In this document: in pieces, positions 1-5,567 of the stretch
Position numbering within the stretch: the stretch's first letter is position 1
How the letters are laid out: the number at the start of each line of letters is the position of its first letter
Source: JBOFCS01 sp051646185
GTDB lineage: Bacteria; Actinomycetota; Actinomycetes; Mycobacteriales; Mycobacteriaceae
Reading direction: 5' to 3'
DNA length: 8,633 nucleotides
Assembly (NCBI GenBank): GCA_051646185.1
Contig: JBOFCS010000029.1
Location: 1-8,633 of the forward strand
The notes under the pieces: generated by a model
Told to the model about the DNA's origin: nothing
The model's input: the letters and a program-made list of their open reading frames with translations, nothing else
The model's database searches: none
Made by a program: the position numbers and the translations under genes

Positions 1-327
1 ACCCACAAAAAGGCAAGGCCACGTGATGCTGACATAGTATTTCTTGCACCTGGAGCCGTGATTAAAGAGAAGGCGACGAAAGAACCGGCACTTCCCCTCT
101 GGACATTATCGAATGTCACAGCCCATATAGGTACAACAAAAGCACAAAATGTCACAAGTAAGCTGCATACTGGTTTTGGGCTAACCGATGCTTACATAGT
201 TGATTCCGAGTCACCCATCACTGTCGAGCTATGGCGCAGAAAGTGGTCCCAGGTAAAAGGGTCAGATGGCACAATGCTAGTTGGATTACGTAAGGGATTC
301 TTGGAGGTGGTTGACCATGAATGTTAA
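1..327 (+). CDS. Unrecognised protein, C-terminal fragment (5' end outside window)
   Basis: The reading frame is open from base 1 and ends with TAA at 325-327, so about 108 C-terminal residues are visible. A GTG at 58 could be read as a start, but the frame is open upstream of it and the GGAG at 52-55 lies only 2 bases away, too close for a normal ribosome site. I therefore treat this as the 3' end of a longer gene. The fragment is mixed polar and hydrophobic with no membrane segment or recognisable motif, and ends in EVVDHEC. The stop lies 11 bases inside the next gene (start 317), which indicates a translationally coupled pair. I do not recognise the family. Position beside a tRNA gene and an integrase-like tail suggests accessory DNA. 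Confidence 0.6.
   Translation, partial: THKKARPRDADIVFLAPGAVIKEKATKEPALPLWTLSNVTAHIGTTKAQNVTSKLHTGFGLTDAYIVDSESPITVELWRRKWSQVKGSDGTMLVGLRKGFLEVVDHEC
303..307 (+). promoter_or_regulatory. Ribosome binding site GGAGG for the gene at 317
   Basis: GGAGG at 303-307 lies 9 bases before the ATG at 317, inside the end of the upstream gene. It decides the start: the in-frame TTG at 281 has no such site. Confidence 0.7.
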
Positions 328-1312
328 TCACTTAAGCAACGAAGAATTACTGCGGGCTGCAATAAAATTGCAGATGACATCAGATAGTAGTCCAGAACTG
401 CAGGACTTTAAGCTCAATCAGCTGTACAGCGGCATTGTTATCGGCGATCCTGAAGCTGAAAAAGTTTGGGCCGAGGAAACCTCTCCTGAACAAGCCACTC
501 TTGATCTACACCTTGAAGGTGATAACATCCACGAAAATTCTACCAATGCAAAGAAATTTACTGATTTTATCTCTGGTCTCATTCTGGCAGTAAAAGAAAC
601 AGTAAAAGACCGACTTGGCAGGGGAAGCTACGTCGAGGACCTCCTTATCCAGGGTGCGCTACCTGGATCAGTGCGAATTATCCTTCGCGCACCAATACCT
701 TCTATTAGTCTCGAAGCAATCGTGGATACTGCAACAATTGCCAGTACTGCAGATTCTGATGCAATCAGATCAATCGCGTCAATTCTTAAGCACGCCGATG
801 ATGAAGCCGAGGACTCACCGTTAATGGCTGAAGTTCACGGGCTCCCGATGCAAGCAAGAATGGGACTTAAGCGTGTTGCAAAAAGCGTGTCAAAGGCCGG
901 ATGGAATATTGAGGGCACCATCAGTCAGCGGGGTTTCGAAAGCGGAGCAATCAATCTGTCTATTCAAGGAGCCAAGAGGTTAGAACATGCTCTCATCGCG
1001 AACGTTCCAATGCGTCGCACTGAAATTATGTTTGGCCTCGTACACGGGACAAAGGACATCGAAGGGATCATGTGGTTTCAGCCCGAAAATGGACGAGTGT
1101 TTAGAGCAAAGATGAAGGACGATAACAATTTCAGAAAGAAAGCTATCGAACTCCAGATTGATCATCCACGTGTACGCGCTGTATTTGAGATTTTTGAGTC
1201 AATTCCCGTTGGCGATCAAACGGCATCAAAGGTAAGTCGAGTGTTACAGGAGTTAGAACTTGCCACACCACTAGGAGTTCAGGGGTCCCTAGACGCAGAT
1301 GCTACTGAATAG
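317..1312 (+). CDS. Unrecognised 332-residue protein, second gene of an accessory pair
   Basis: An intact frame from ATG 317 to TAG 1310-1312, with a good GGAGG site. The product is a soluble-looking acidic protein with no signal peptide, no membrane segment and no familiar catalytic motif. The first ~80 residues are polar and probably helical (NEELLRAAIKLQ). Around residues 80-120 comes a segment with a hydrophobic helix (FISGLILAVKETVKDRL) followed by a beta-like stretch with PGSVRIILRAP. The C-terminal third (from about residue 215) reads as alternating beta strands and ends in a helical region (SKVSRVLQELE). The layout 'helix, then GS-containing strand' is common in uncharacterised proteins of mobile and defence loci, but that is an impression and not a family assignment. 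It overlaps the upstream gene by 11 bases, so the two are probably made together. Confidence 0.75.
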   Translation: MNVNHLSNEELLRAAIKLQMTSDSSPELQDFKLNQLYSGIVIGDPEAEKVWAEETSPEQATLDLHLEGDNIHENSTNAKKFTDFISGLILAVKETVKDRLGRGSYVEDLLIQGALPGSVRIILRAPIPSISLEAIVDTATIASTADSDAIRSIASILKHADDEAEDSPLMAEVHGLPMQARMGLKRVAKSVSKAGWNIEGTISQRGFESGAINLSIQGAKRLEHALIANVPMRRTEIMFGLVHGTKDIEGIMWFQPENGRVFRAKMKDDNNFRKKAIELQIDHPRVRAVFEIFESIPVGDQTASKVSRVLQELELATPLGVQGSLDADATE

Positions 1313-1336
1313 TCTCTGAACTCAACTAGTACGTAG

Positions 1337-1459
1337 CGCAGCCAGTACCAAAGACCTGATGTCCTAGATGCGGTGGGCGCTGCACTACATGATGCTCACT
1401 CAAGTGTGGGCAAAAAGTGGGCAGAAGAAAAATTAGCCGAAAACCAAAATACCCTCTGA
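1337..1459 (+). pseudogene. Possible remnant: C-terminal tail of a tyrosine integrase
   Basis: A 40-codon stretch, open between an in-frame TAG at 1334-1336 and TGA at 1457-1459, with no start codon. It reads as protein-like sequence including VLDAVGAALHDA and SVGKKWAEEK. From memory, GKKWAE-type tails occur at the C-terminus of actinobacterial tyrosine integrases that insert into tRNA genes. The catalytic R-H-R-Y core is absent, so at most the extreme end of the gene remains. Orientation and position, with the end abutting the 3' end of tRNA-Glu, are what an element integrated there would leave. The stretch is short and the match is from memory, so it may be chance. Confidence 0.3.
1406..1423 (+). 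repeat. Direct repeat GTGGGCA x2, possible integrase arm-type site
   Basis: GTGGGCA occurs at 1406-1412 and again at 1417-1423, one helical turn apart (11 bases) and separated by AAAA. Integrases bind short direct repeats of this kind next to attachment sites. The same bases encode the SVGKKWAE stretch of the possible integrase tail, so the repeat could simply reflect that coding sequence. Confidence 0.4.
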
Positions 1460-1485
1460 CCTATTCCTAAAGGTCAGAGGGTATT
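1448..1485 (-). terminator. Strong hairpin terminator downstream of tRNA-Glu
   Basis: A perfect 15-bp inverted repeat: arm 1448-1462 (AATACCCTCTGACCT), 8-base loop 1463-1470, arm 1471-1485. On the minus strand it begins 5 bases after the tRNA-Glu CCA end and is followed by a T-rich run (complement of 1441-1449), as expected of an intrinsic terminator for the tRNA. On the plus strand the following sequence is not T-rich, so it is a weaker stop for the gene ending at 1312, although a stem this stable may work both ways. Confidence 0.85.
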
Positions 1486-1490
1486 CATTC

Positions 1491-1566
1491 TGGTAGCCCC
1501 GACGGGATTTGAACCCGCGCTACCGCCGTGAGAGGGCGGCGTCCTAGGCCGCTAGACGACGGGGCC
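1491..1566 (-). tRNA. tRNA-Glu (anticodon CTC)
   Basis: A full 76-base cloverleaf with encoded CCA. The acceptor stem GGCCCCG pairs with CGGGGCT, giving a G1-U72 wobble end pair and A73. The D-arm begins TCGTCTAG, the anticodon stem is CCGCC/GGCGG with loop CTCTCAC (anticodon at 1530-1532), and the T-loop is TTCAAAT. It reads GAG codons. It is the substrate of the GltX encoded upstream on the same strand. It has its own promoter and terminator. Its 3' end faces the accessory genes on the left, so it may be the attachment site of an integrated element. Confidence 0.95.
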
Positions 1567-1571
1567 AAGAA

Positions 1572-1588
1572 CATTACTAGCTGTAATG
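1572..1588 (-). other. Small hairpin in the tRNA-Glu 5' leader
   Basis: CATTAC (1572-1577) and GTAATG (1583-1588) form a perfect 6-bp stem with a 5-base loop, 5 bases upstream of the mature tRNA 5' end and just after the predicted transcription start. It may matter for RNase P or leader processing. Function is inferred. Confidence 0.4.
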
Positions 1589-1623
1589 CTTTGTCATCAT
1601 ATCTGCCGAGAGTTCCCGAACAA
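1589..1623 (-). promoter_or_regulatory. Promoter of tRNA-Glu
   Basis: On the minus strand a TTGTTC (-35, 1618-1623) is followed after 16 bases by TATGAT (-10, 1596-1601), which matches the housekeeping -10 consensus at 5 of 6 positions. Transcription would start near 1589, giving a leader of about 23 bases before the tRNA. Confidence 0.6.
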
Positions 1624-1636
1624 AATCCGCTGACAA

Positions 1637-1657
1637 GAAAAAGGTTTAACCTTCTTC
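1637..1657 (-). terminator. Weak hairpin just after tRNA-Gln
   Basis: On the minus strand GAAGAAGG-TTAAA-CCTTTTTC forms an 8-bp stem with one G-U pair and a 5-base loop, starting 1 base after the tRNA-Gln discriminator base and ending in a T-rich arm. It may be a weak terminator or a 3'-end processing structure. The stem is AT-rich, so it would be leaky at best. Confidence 0.35.
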
Positions 1658-1658
1658 G

Positions 1659-1730
1659 CTGGGGTACCAGGACTCGAACCTAGAATGGCGGTACCAGAAA
1701 CCGCTGTGTTGCCAATTACACCATACCCCA
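1659..1730 (-). tRNA. tRNA-Gln (anticodon CTG)
   Basis: A 72-base cloverleaf without encoded CCA. The acceptor TGGGGTA pairs with TACCCCA, with discriminator G73. The anticodon stem is GCGGT/ACCGC with loop TTCTGGT (anticodon at 1695-1697), and the T-loop is TTCGAGT. It reads CAG codons. Its first pair is U1-A72, the feature that bacterial GatCAB amidotransferase uses to recognise tRNA-Gln. It lies 114 bases downstream of gltX on the same strand and may be co-transcribed with it; I saw no convincing promoter directly upstream. Confidence 0.95.
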
Positions 1731-1844
1731 AAAGCTGTCCTCGAAGCGTTCACCAAGCTCAGCAGACGCTCCGTTTTGAGCCGTAGAAAAGAGTACCAAA
1801 CACCTCCGCAACTAACGCAAACCAGCAGTTCACAAGCCGCTAAC

Positions 1845-3332
1845 TTACGCATCCACCGCTTTTTGTTGAGCAGCACGCAAGCGAGTCATAGTCCGGTTGC
1901 GGCCAAGCAACTCCATAGATTCGTACAGCGGCGGGCTAATATGCGAACCTGTCACACCCACCCGAATAGGCGCAAAGGCCTTGCGTGGTTTGAGTTCAAG
2001 GGTGTCAATAAGTGAAGCTTTCAGTACCCGCTCTAATTCTGCCGTAGACCACGTATCGGTAGCGTCTAGAGCCGTGATGGCAGCGTCCAAAACAGGTACC
2101 GCGTCAGCACCTAAGTTTTTTGCCACAGAAGCCTCATCGAAGGCAAAGTCAGCCTCATCAACGAATAAAAACTTCACGAGATCCCAAGCGTCAGAAAGCA
2201 CGACGATTCGAGTTTGAATTAATTCTGCTACTGCCGAAAAAACTTTTTTATCAACATCATTGGTAATTTTTCCCTGAGCAATCAGGAAGGCTAAAAGACG
2301 GCTTTCAAAGTCTTGTGGGTTAAGCAATCGAATCTGCTCAGCATTAATCGCGTCTGCCTTTTTCTGATCAAAACGAGCCGGATTGGAATTAACTTTACTG
2401 ATATCAAAAGCCTGAACCATCTCAGCCAAGCTGAAAACATCGTGGTCATCGGCTATTCCCCAGCCTAATAAAGCCAAATAATTCAGCAGCCCCTCAGGGA
2501 TGAATCCCCGATCGCGGTGCACAAAAAGATTCGACTGCGGATCACGCTTAGACAGCTTCTTATTGCCCTCCCCCATCACAAAGGGTAAATGCCCAAAATA
2601 TGGAGTAAACTCAGCAACCCCAATGCGCTCAAGAGCTTCATAAAGAGCTAGTTGACGCGGAGTGGAGGAAAGCAAATCTTCGCCACGAAGCACATGGGTA
2701 ATCTTCATCAACGCATCGTCAACGGGATTGACCAAGGTATACAGTGGATCTCCATTGCCACGGGTCAAAGCAAAATCCGGCACCGTACCCGGACGGAAAG
2801 TTGTTTCTCCCCGAACAAGATCATTCCAAGATAAATCGTGATCTGGCATTCTTAGCCGAATAACTGGGAGTCTGCCTTTGTCTCGATAAGCTGCCCGCTG
2901 ATCATCGGTAAGATCGCGGTCAAAATTGTCATAGCCAAGCTTGGGATCACGCCCAGCAGCTTTATGCCGCTGCTCTACTTCCTCAGGAGTGGAATAAGCC
3001 TCGTAGGCCTCCTCGGCCTCCAGCAAGCGCTGAACCACATCTAGATGCAGCTCCCGGCGCTGCGATTGGCGATAAGGCTCATGCGGTCCACCCACTTCAG
3101 GGCCTTCATCCCAATTGAGCCCAAGCCACCGAAGTGCATCCACGATAGCCCGGTACGACTCCTCGGAATCGCGGGAAGCATCGGTATCTTCGATCCTAAA
3201 AACAAAATCACCACCGTTATGTCTAGCAAATGCCCAGTTAAACAGTGCTGTGCGAACCAAACCCACATGCGGGGTTCCAGTAGGCGAAGGACAAAAGCGG
3301 ACACGAACGCGGGTATCGGGTGGAGTGCTCAT
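1845..3332 (-). CDS. gltX: Glutamyl-tRNA synthetase
   Basis: A class I aminoacyl-tRNA synthetase that attaches glutamate to tRNA in the cytoplasm. It has 495 residues, normal for the family. The HIGH-type motif is at residues 16-25 (PSPTGTPHVGL), where the last His is replaced by Leu; as I recall the mycobacterial enzyme has Met here. FRIEDTD follows at about 45-51, the RGEDLL segment near 216-221, and the KMSKS-type loop is KKLSKRD (258-264). The anticodon-binding helical domain fills the C-terminal third, ending SPPLYESMELLGRNRTMTRLRAA. The ATG at 3332 is preceded by a modest site (GAAGTGAG). Both cognate tRNA genes of the indirect glutamine pathway lie immediately downstream. Mycobacteria lack GlnRS, so a non-discriminating enzyme is plausible; that part is inference. 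Confidence 0.97.
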   Translation of the reverse strand: MSTPPDTRVRVRFCPSPTGTPHVGLVRTALFNWAFARHNGGDFVFRIEDTDASRDSEESYRAIVDALRWLGLNWDEGPEVGGPHEPYRQSQRRELHLDVVQRLLEAEEAYEAYSTPEEVEQRHKAAGRDPKLGYDNFDRDLTDDQRAAYRDKGRLPVIRLRMPDHDLSWNDLVRGETTFRPGTVPDFALTRGNGDPLYTLVNPVDDALMKITHVLRGEDLLSSTPRQLALYEALERIGVAEFTPYFGHLPFVMGEGNKKLSKRDPQSNLFVHRDRGFIPEGLLNYLALLGWGIADDHDVFSLAEMVQAFDISKVNSNPARFDQKKADAINAEQIRLLNPQDFESRLLAFLIAQGKITNDVDKKVFSAVAELIQTRIVVLSDAWDLVKFLFVDEADFAFDEASVAKNLGADAVPVLDAAITALDATDTWSTAELERVLKASLIDTLELKPRKAFAPIRVGVTGSHISPPLYESMELLGRNRTMTRLRAAQQKAVDA

Positions 3333-3351
3333 AACTCACTTCAAGATTGCG

Positions 3352-3364
3352 GGGTCAATGACCC
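3352..3364. promoter_or_regulatory. Perfect palindrome at the gltX transcription start, operator-like
   Basis: GGGTCA-A-TGACCC is a perfect 6+1+6 inverted repeat. The 1-base centre cannot form a hairpin loop, so it looks like a binding site for a dimeric protein. It abuts the -10-like TATAAG and covers the expected start point of gltX, about 20 bases before the ATG. Confidence 0.45.
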
Positions 3365-3369
3365 TTATA
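3357..3369 (-). promoter_or_regulatory. Possible gltX promoter (-10 TATAAG)
   Basis: On the minus strand TATAAG (3364-3369) lies about 32 bases upstream of the gltX ATG, predicting a start near 3357 and a leader of about 25 bases. I see no good -35, which is common in actinobacteria. Its presence would allow gltX to be transcribed separately from the upstream hydrolase gene. Confidence 0.4.
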
Positions 3370-3414
3370 GACTAGCCCCACCTGAGCTGATCTCTTGATC
3401 GGGCAACCTCACCC

Positions 3415-3440
3415 ATGTAGTTGCAGCATTGGGGCTACAT
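3415..3440. repeat. Inverted repeat ATGTAG/CTACAT between the hydrolase gene and gltX
   Basis: ATGTAG (3415-3420) and CTACAT (3435-3440) form a 6-bp stem with a 14-base loop, 33 bases after the hydrolase stop. No T-run follows on the minus strand, so it is not a convincing terminator. Role unknown. Confidence 0.3.
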
Positions 3441-3472
3441 AACCAGTGCATCCTACCAACAAACGGGGCAGC

Positions 3473-4273
3473 CTAGGGCTTTTTTACTGAAACCGAATTA
3501 GTAAGCGTACCAATGCCTTCCACGGTAACTTTCACGGTGTCACCATTTACTATGGGCCCCACACCCTCCGGGGTTCCGGTGAGAATGACATCACCTGGAA
3601 GCAAAGTCATTACTGCCGAAACCCATTCAATAATCTCACCAACAGTACGTAGCATTAACGAAGTGCGACTACTCTGCTTGAGCTGTCCGTTGACAGTAGT
3701 ACTGATCTTGAGGTCTGTTGGGTCAATTTCAGTTTCAATCCAGGGGCCAAGAGGGCAGAAAGTATCAAAACTTTTAGCACGAGTCCACTGCCCATCCTGA
3801 CGCTGATGATCCCTAGCAGAGACATCGTTGGCAATCGTGTACCCAAGCACAACCTCGGCAGCGCGAGCGGCCTTGACATCCTTACATGGTCGGCCAATAA
3901 CGATTGCCAACTCACCTTCATAGTGCACTTCAGCAGAGCTTGGCGGTAAAATAATTGCGGCTTGGGGGCCAACTATTGCGGTGCTTGGCTTGAGGAAAAT
4001 CACTGGATCAACGGGTGCTTCACCACCCATTTCGGCAGTATGAGCCGCGTAGTTCTTACCAATACAGATAACTTTGCTAGCCAGGATCGGTGCTAATAAC
4101 CGAACATCCGGCAGCGGCCAGCTACGCCCGGTGAAAGTTGGATTCCCAAAAGGATGTTCAGCGATTTCTTTGGCCGTGAGGCCACCTTCTTCACCGTCGA
4201 TACTGACAAAAGCAACACCATCTGGACTAGCAATTCTGGCTAAACGCATACCCAAGCCTAAGGTTCTCACCAC
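3473..4273 (-). CDS. Fumarylacetoacetate hydrolase family protein (Rv2993c-like)
   Basis: A 266-residue member of the FAH superfamily, metal-dependent enzymes that hydrolyse, isomerise or decarboxylate beta-keto and dienoic acids. The fold signature is clear: GKNYAAH (72-78), HYEGELAIVIG (117-127) supplying Glu119 and Glu121, ANDVSARD (148-155) supplying Asp150 as the third metal ligand, GQWTRAKSFDTFCPLGPW (161-178), and LLPGDVILTGTPEGVG near the end. The GTG at 4273 is chosen because GAGGTGA lies 7 bases upstream at 4281-4287; the ATG at 4249, where mycobacterial homologues appear to begin (MRLARI), has no such site. Substrate is not predictable: mycobacterial members are annotated as 2-hydroxyhepta-2,4-diene-1,7-dioate isomerase or acylpyruvase by similarity. 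It is divergent from the MFS gene, with 140 bases separating it from gltX downstream. Confidence 0.9.
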   Translation of the reverse strand: MVRTLGLGMRLARIASPDGVAFVSIDGEEGGLTAKEIAEHPFGNPTFTGRSWPLPDVRLLAPILASKVICIGKNYAAHTAEMGGEAPVDPVIFLKPSTAIVGPQAAIILPPSSAEVHYEGELAIVIGRPCKDVKAARAAEVVLGYTIANDVSARDHQRQDGQWTRAKSFDTFCPLGPWIETEIDPTDLKISTTVNGQLKQSSRTSLMLRTVGEIIEWVSAVMTLLPGDVILTGTPEGVGPIVNGDTVKVTVEGIGTLTNSVSVKKP

Positions 4274-4280
4274 CTCGGCT

Positions 4281-4287
4281 TCACCTC
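4281..4287 (-). promoter_or_regulatory. Ribosome binding site GAGGTGA for the FAH-family gene
   Basis: On the minus strand GAGGTGA sits 7 bases before the GTG at 4273. It supports this GTG (or the adjacent GTG at 4270) over the downstream ATG at 4249. Confidence 0.65.
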
Positions 4288-4308
4288 AACCCCCCTGCAA
4301 GTCTAAGC

Positions 4309-4335
4309 TTGAAGTCAAATATCAATAAATAGGAT
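4309..4335 (+). promoter_or_regulatory. Possible promoter of the MFS gene
   Basis: TTGAAG (4309-4314) and TAGGAT (4330-4335, fitting TANNNT) are separated by 15 bases, slightly short. The start point would be near 4342, giving a very short leader and perhaps leaderless-like translation, which would explain the lack of a clear ribosome site. Confidence 0.3.
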
Positions 4336-4358
4336 TTGTATTCCAGATAGTGGGAAGA

Positions 4359-5567
4359 ATGAAAAAGGGCGGAGAAACGCAGCCAGTCACAGCCTTGAGC
4401 TGGCTTATGCTGTTCATCAGTTTGTACTCGGCAACAATCAGTGCAGTGTTTGTTAATGGTGTGGCGTTTCTCATACCCACCCTGCATAACCACAATAACC
4501 TCCCGCTGGCCCAGGTAGGCCTGGTTGTTGCCATGCCCAGTATGGGTTTCGTCTGTGCCTTAATCGCTTGGGGCTATGTAGTTGACAGAGTAGGTGAACG
4601 TATTGTACTTACTGTAGGTCTACTTATAACAGCACTTTTTAGTGCAGCAGCAGCGCTTTCGAACTCACTAATATTGATAGGTTTATTTTTATTCCTAGGC
4701 GGAGTTGGAGCTGCAAGCACAAATTCAGCAAGCGGTCGTTTAGTTCTTGGCTGGTTCCCCTTCCATCGACGCGGTTTAGCTATGGGTATTCGACAAATGG
4801 CTCAACCGCTCGGCGTTGGCATCGGCGCTCTCAGCGTGCCCACCCTAGCCTCGGCACATGGGGTAGGTGCAGCAATGACGCTGATCGCTGGGCTAAGCCT
4901 CAGCGCAGCTACTATCTGCGCCCTGGCAGTCACCAACCCATCTCGCCCAAATCTTCGTAGTGCAGCGGAAACTGGGCTTTTAAGCAACCCTTATCGCAAT
5001 TCGGCCACCCTGACCAAAATTCATCTAGTCTCCATACTGCTGGTGCTACCGCAGGCATTCATCTGGACTTATGCACTACTCTGGCTCATTTCCCGGCAGC
5101 ACTGGTCCACAACGTCAGCTGGTTTACTGATTGTATTCACCCAGATACTCGGTGCAGCAGGAAGAATGGCCATTGGGTCCTGGTCTGATCATCTCCAAGA
5201 CCGGCTTAGCCCCATTCGATGGATAGCCCTCATCGCCTCAATGACACTGTTGCTACTAGCGATTAGCGACTTTCAGAACTGGCCACTATCGCTAGCGTTA
5301 TTGGTCATTGCCTCTGTCATCACCGTCATTGATAATGGGCTTGCTTTTACCTCGGTGGCTGAAATTGCCGGTCCTTATTGGAGTGGCAGAGCTCTTGGCA
5401 TTCAAAATACCGGCCAATTTCTTGGGGCATCTCTAGTGCCACCGGCTTTTGGAGCAATCATTGCTTCCACTAGCTTTCCTCTAGCCATAGCCATTACTGC
5501 CATTTTCCCGCTATTGGCAGCACCACTTGTCCCTAATAATGATAAGGATCAACCGCAGAAAGCCTAA
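4359..5567 (+). CDS. MFS transporter (Rv2994-like)
   Basis: An integral membrane protein of about 402 residues with roughly 12 hydrophobic segments, typical of the major facilitator superfamily. The first segment is near residues 12-35. The loop between segments 2 and 3 carries motif A, GYVVDRVGERIV, and a second, half-repeat version appears after segment 8 (GRMAIGSWSDHLQDRL). The substrate cannot be told from sequence; the general look is that of the cyanate/organic-acid type. Start is uncertain: ATG 4359 and the in-frame GTG 4350 are both possible and neither has a well-spaced ribosome site. The gene is divergent from the FAH-family hydrolase (intergenic gap under 90 bases) and converges on leuB with overlapping stop codons. 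The same arrangement in M. tuberculosis suggests a conserved association with the hydrolase. Confidence 0.88.
   Translation: MKKGGETQPVTALSWLMLFISLYSATISAVFVNGVAFLIPTLHNHNNLPLAQVGLVVAMPSMGFVCALIAWGYVVDRVGERIVLTVGLLITALFSAAAALSNSLILIGLFLFLGGVGAASTNSASGRLVLGWFPFHRRGLAMGIRQMAQPLGVGIGALSVPTLASAHGVGAAMTLIAGLSLSAATICALAVTNPSRPNLRSAAETGLLSNPYRNSATLTKIHLVSILLVLPQAFIWTYALLWLISRQHWSTTSAGLLIVFTQILGAAGRMAIGSWSDHLQDRLSPIRWIALIASMTLLLLAISDFQNWPLSLALLVIASVITVIDNGLAFTSVAEIAGPYWSGRALGIQNTGQFLGASLVPPAFGAIIASTSFPLAIAITAIFPLLAAPLVPNNDKDQPQKA

Noticed and set aside
281..316. N-terminal extension of the 332-residue protein from TTG 281
   Set aside because: The ATG at 317 has GGAGG at the right distance; TTG 281 lacks a ribosome site and would deepen the overlap with the upstream gene.
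980..1165. 61-residue minus-strand frame
   Set aside because: Lies wholly inside the 332-residue gene on the other strand, with no ribosome site or recognisable protein.
1313..1490. CRISPR array or other regular repeat array
   Set aside because: Only one pair of 7-mers and one hairpin are present; no regular repeat-spacer pattern is seen anywhere in the window.
1646..1876. 76-residue minus-strand frame
   Set aside because: It runs through tRNA-Gln and the end of gltX; the sequence is explained by those genes.
3045..3398. Plus-strand frames opposite the start of gltX
   Set aside because: Antisense shadows of a strongly conserved gene with no protein-like features.
3333..3472. T-box or other riboswitch before gltX
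   Set aside because: No T-box sequence or multi-stem leader; the predicted leader is about 25 bases, too short.
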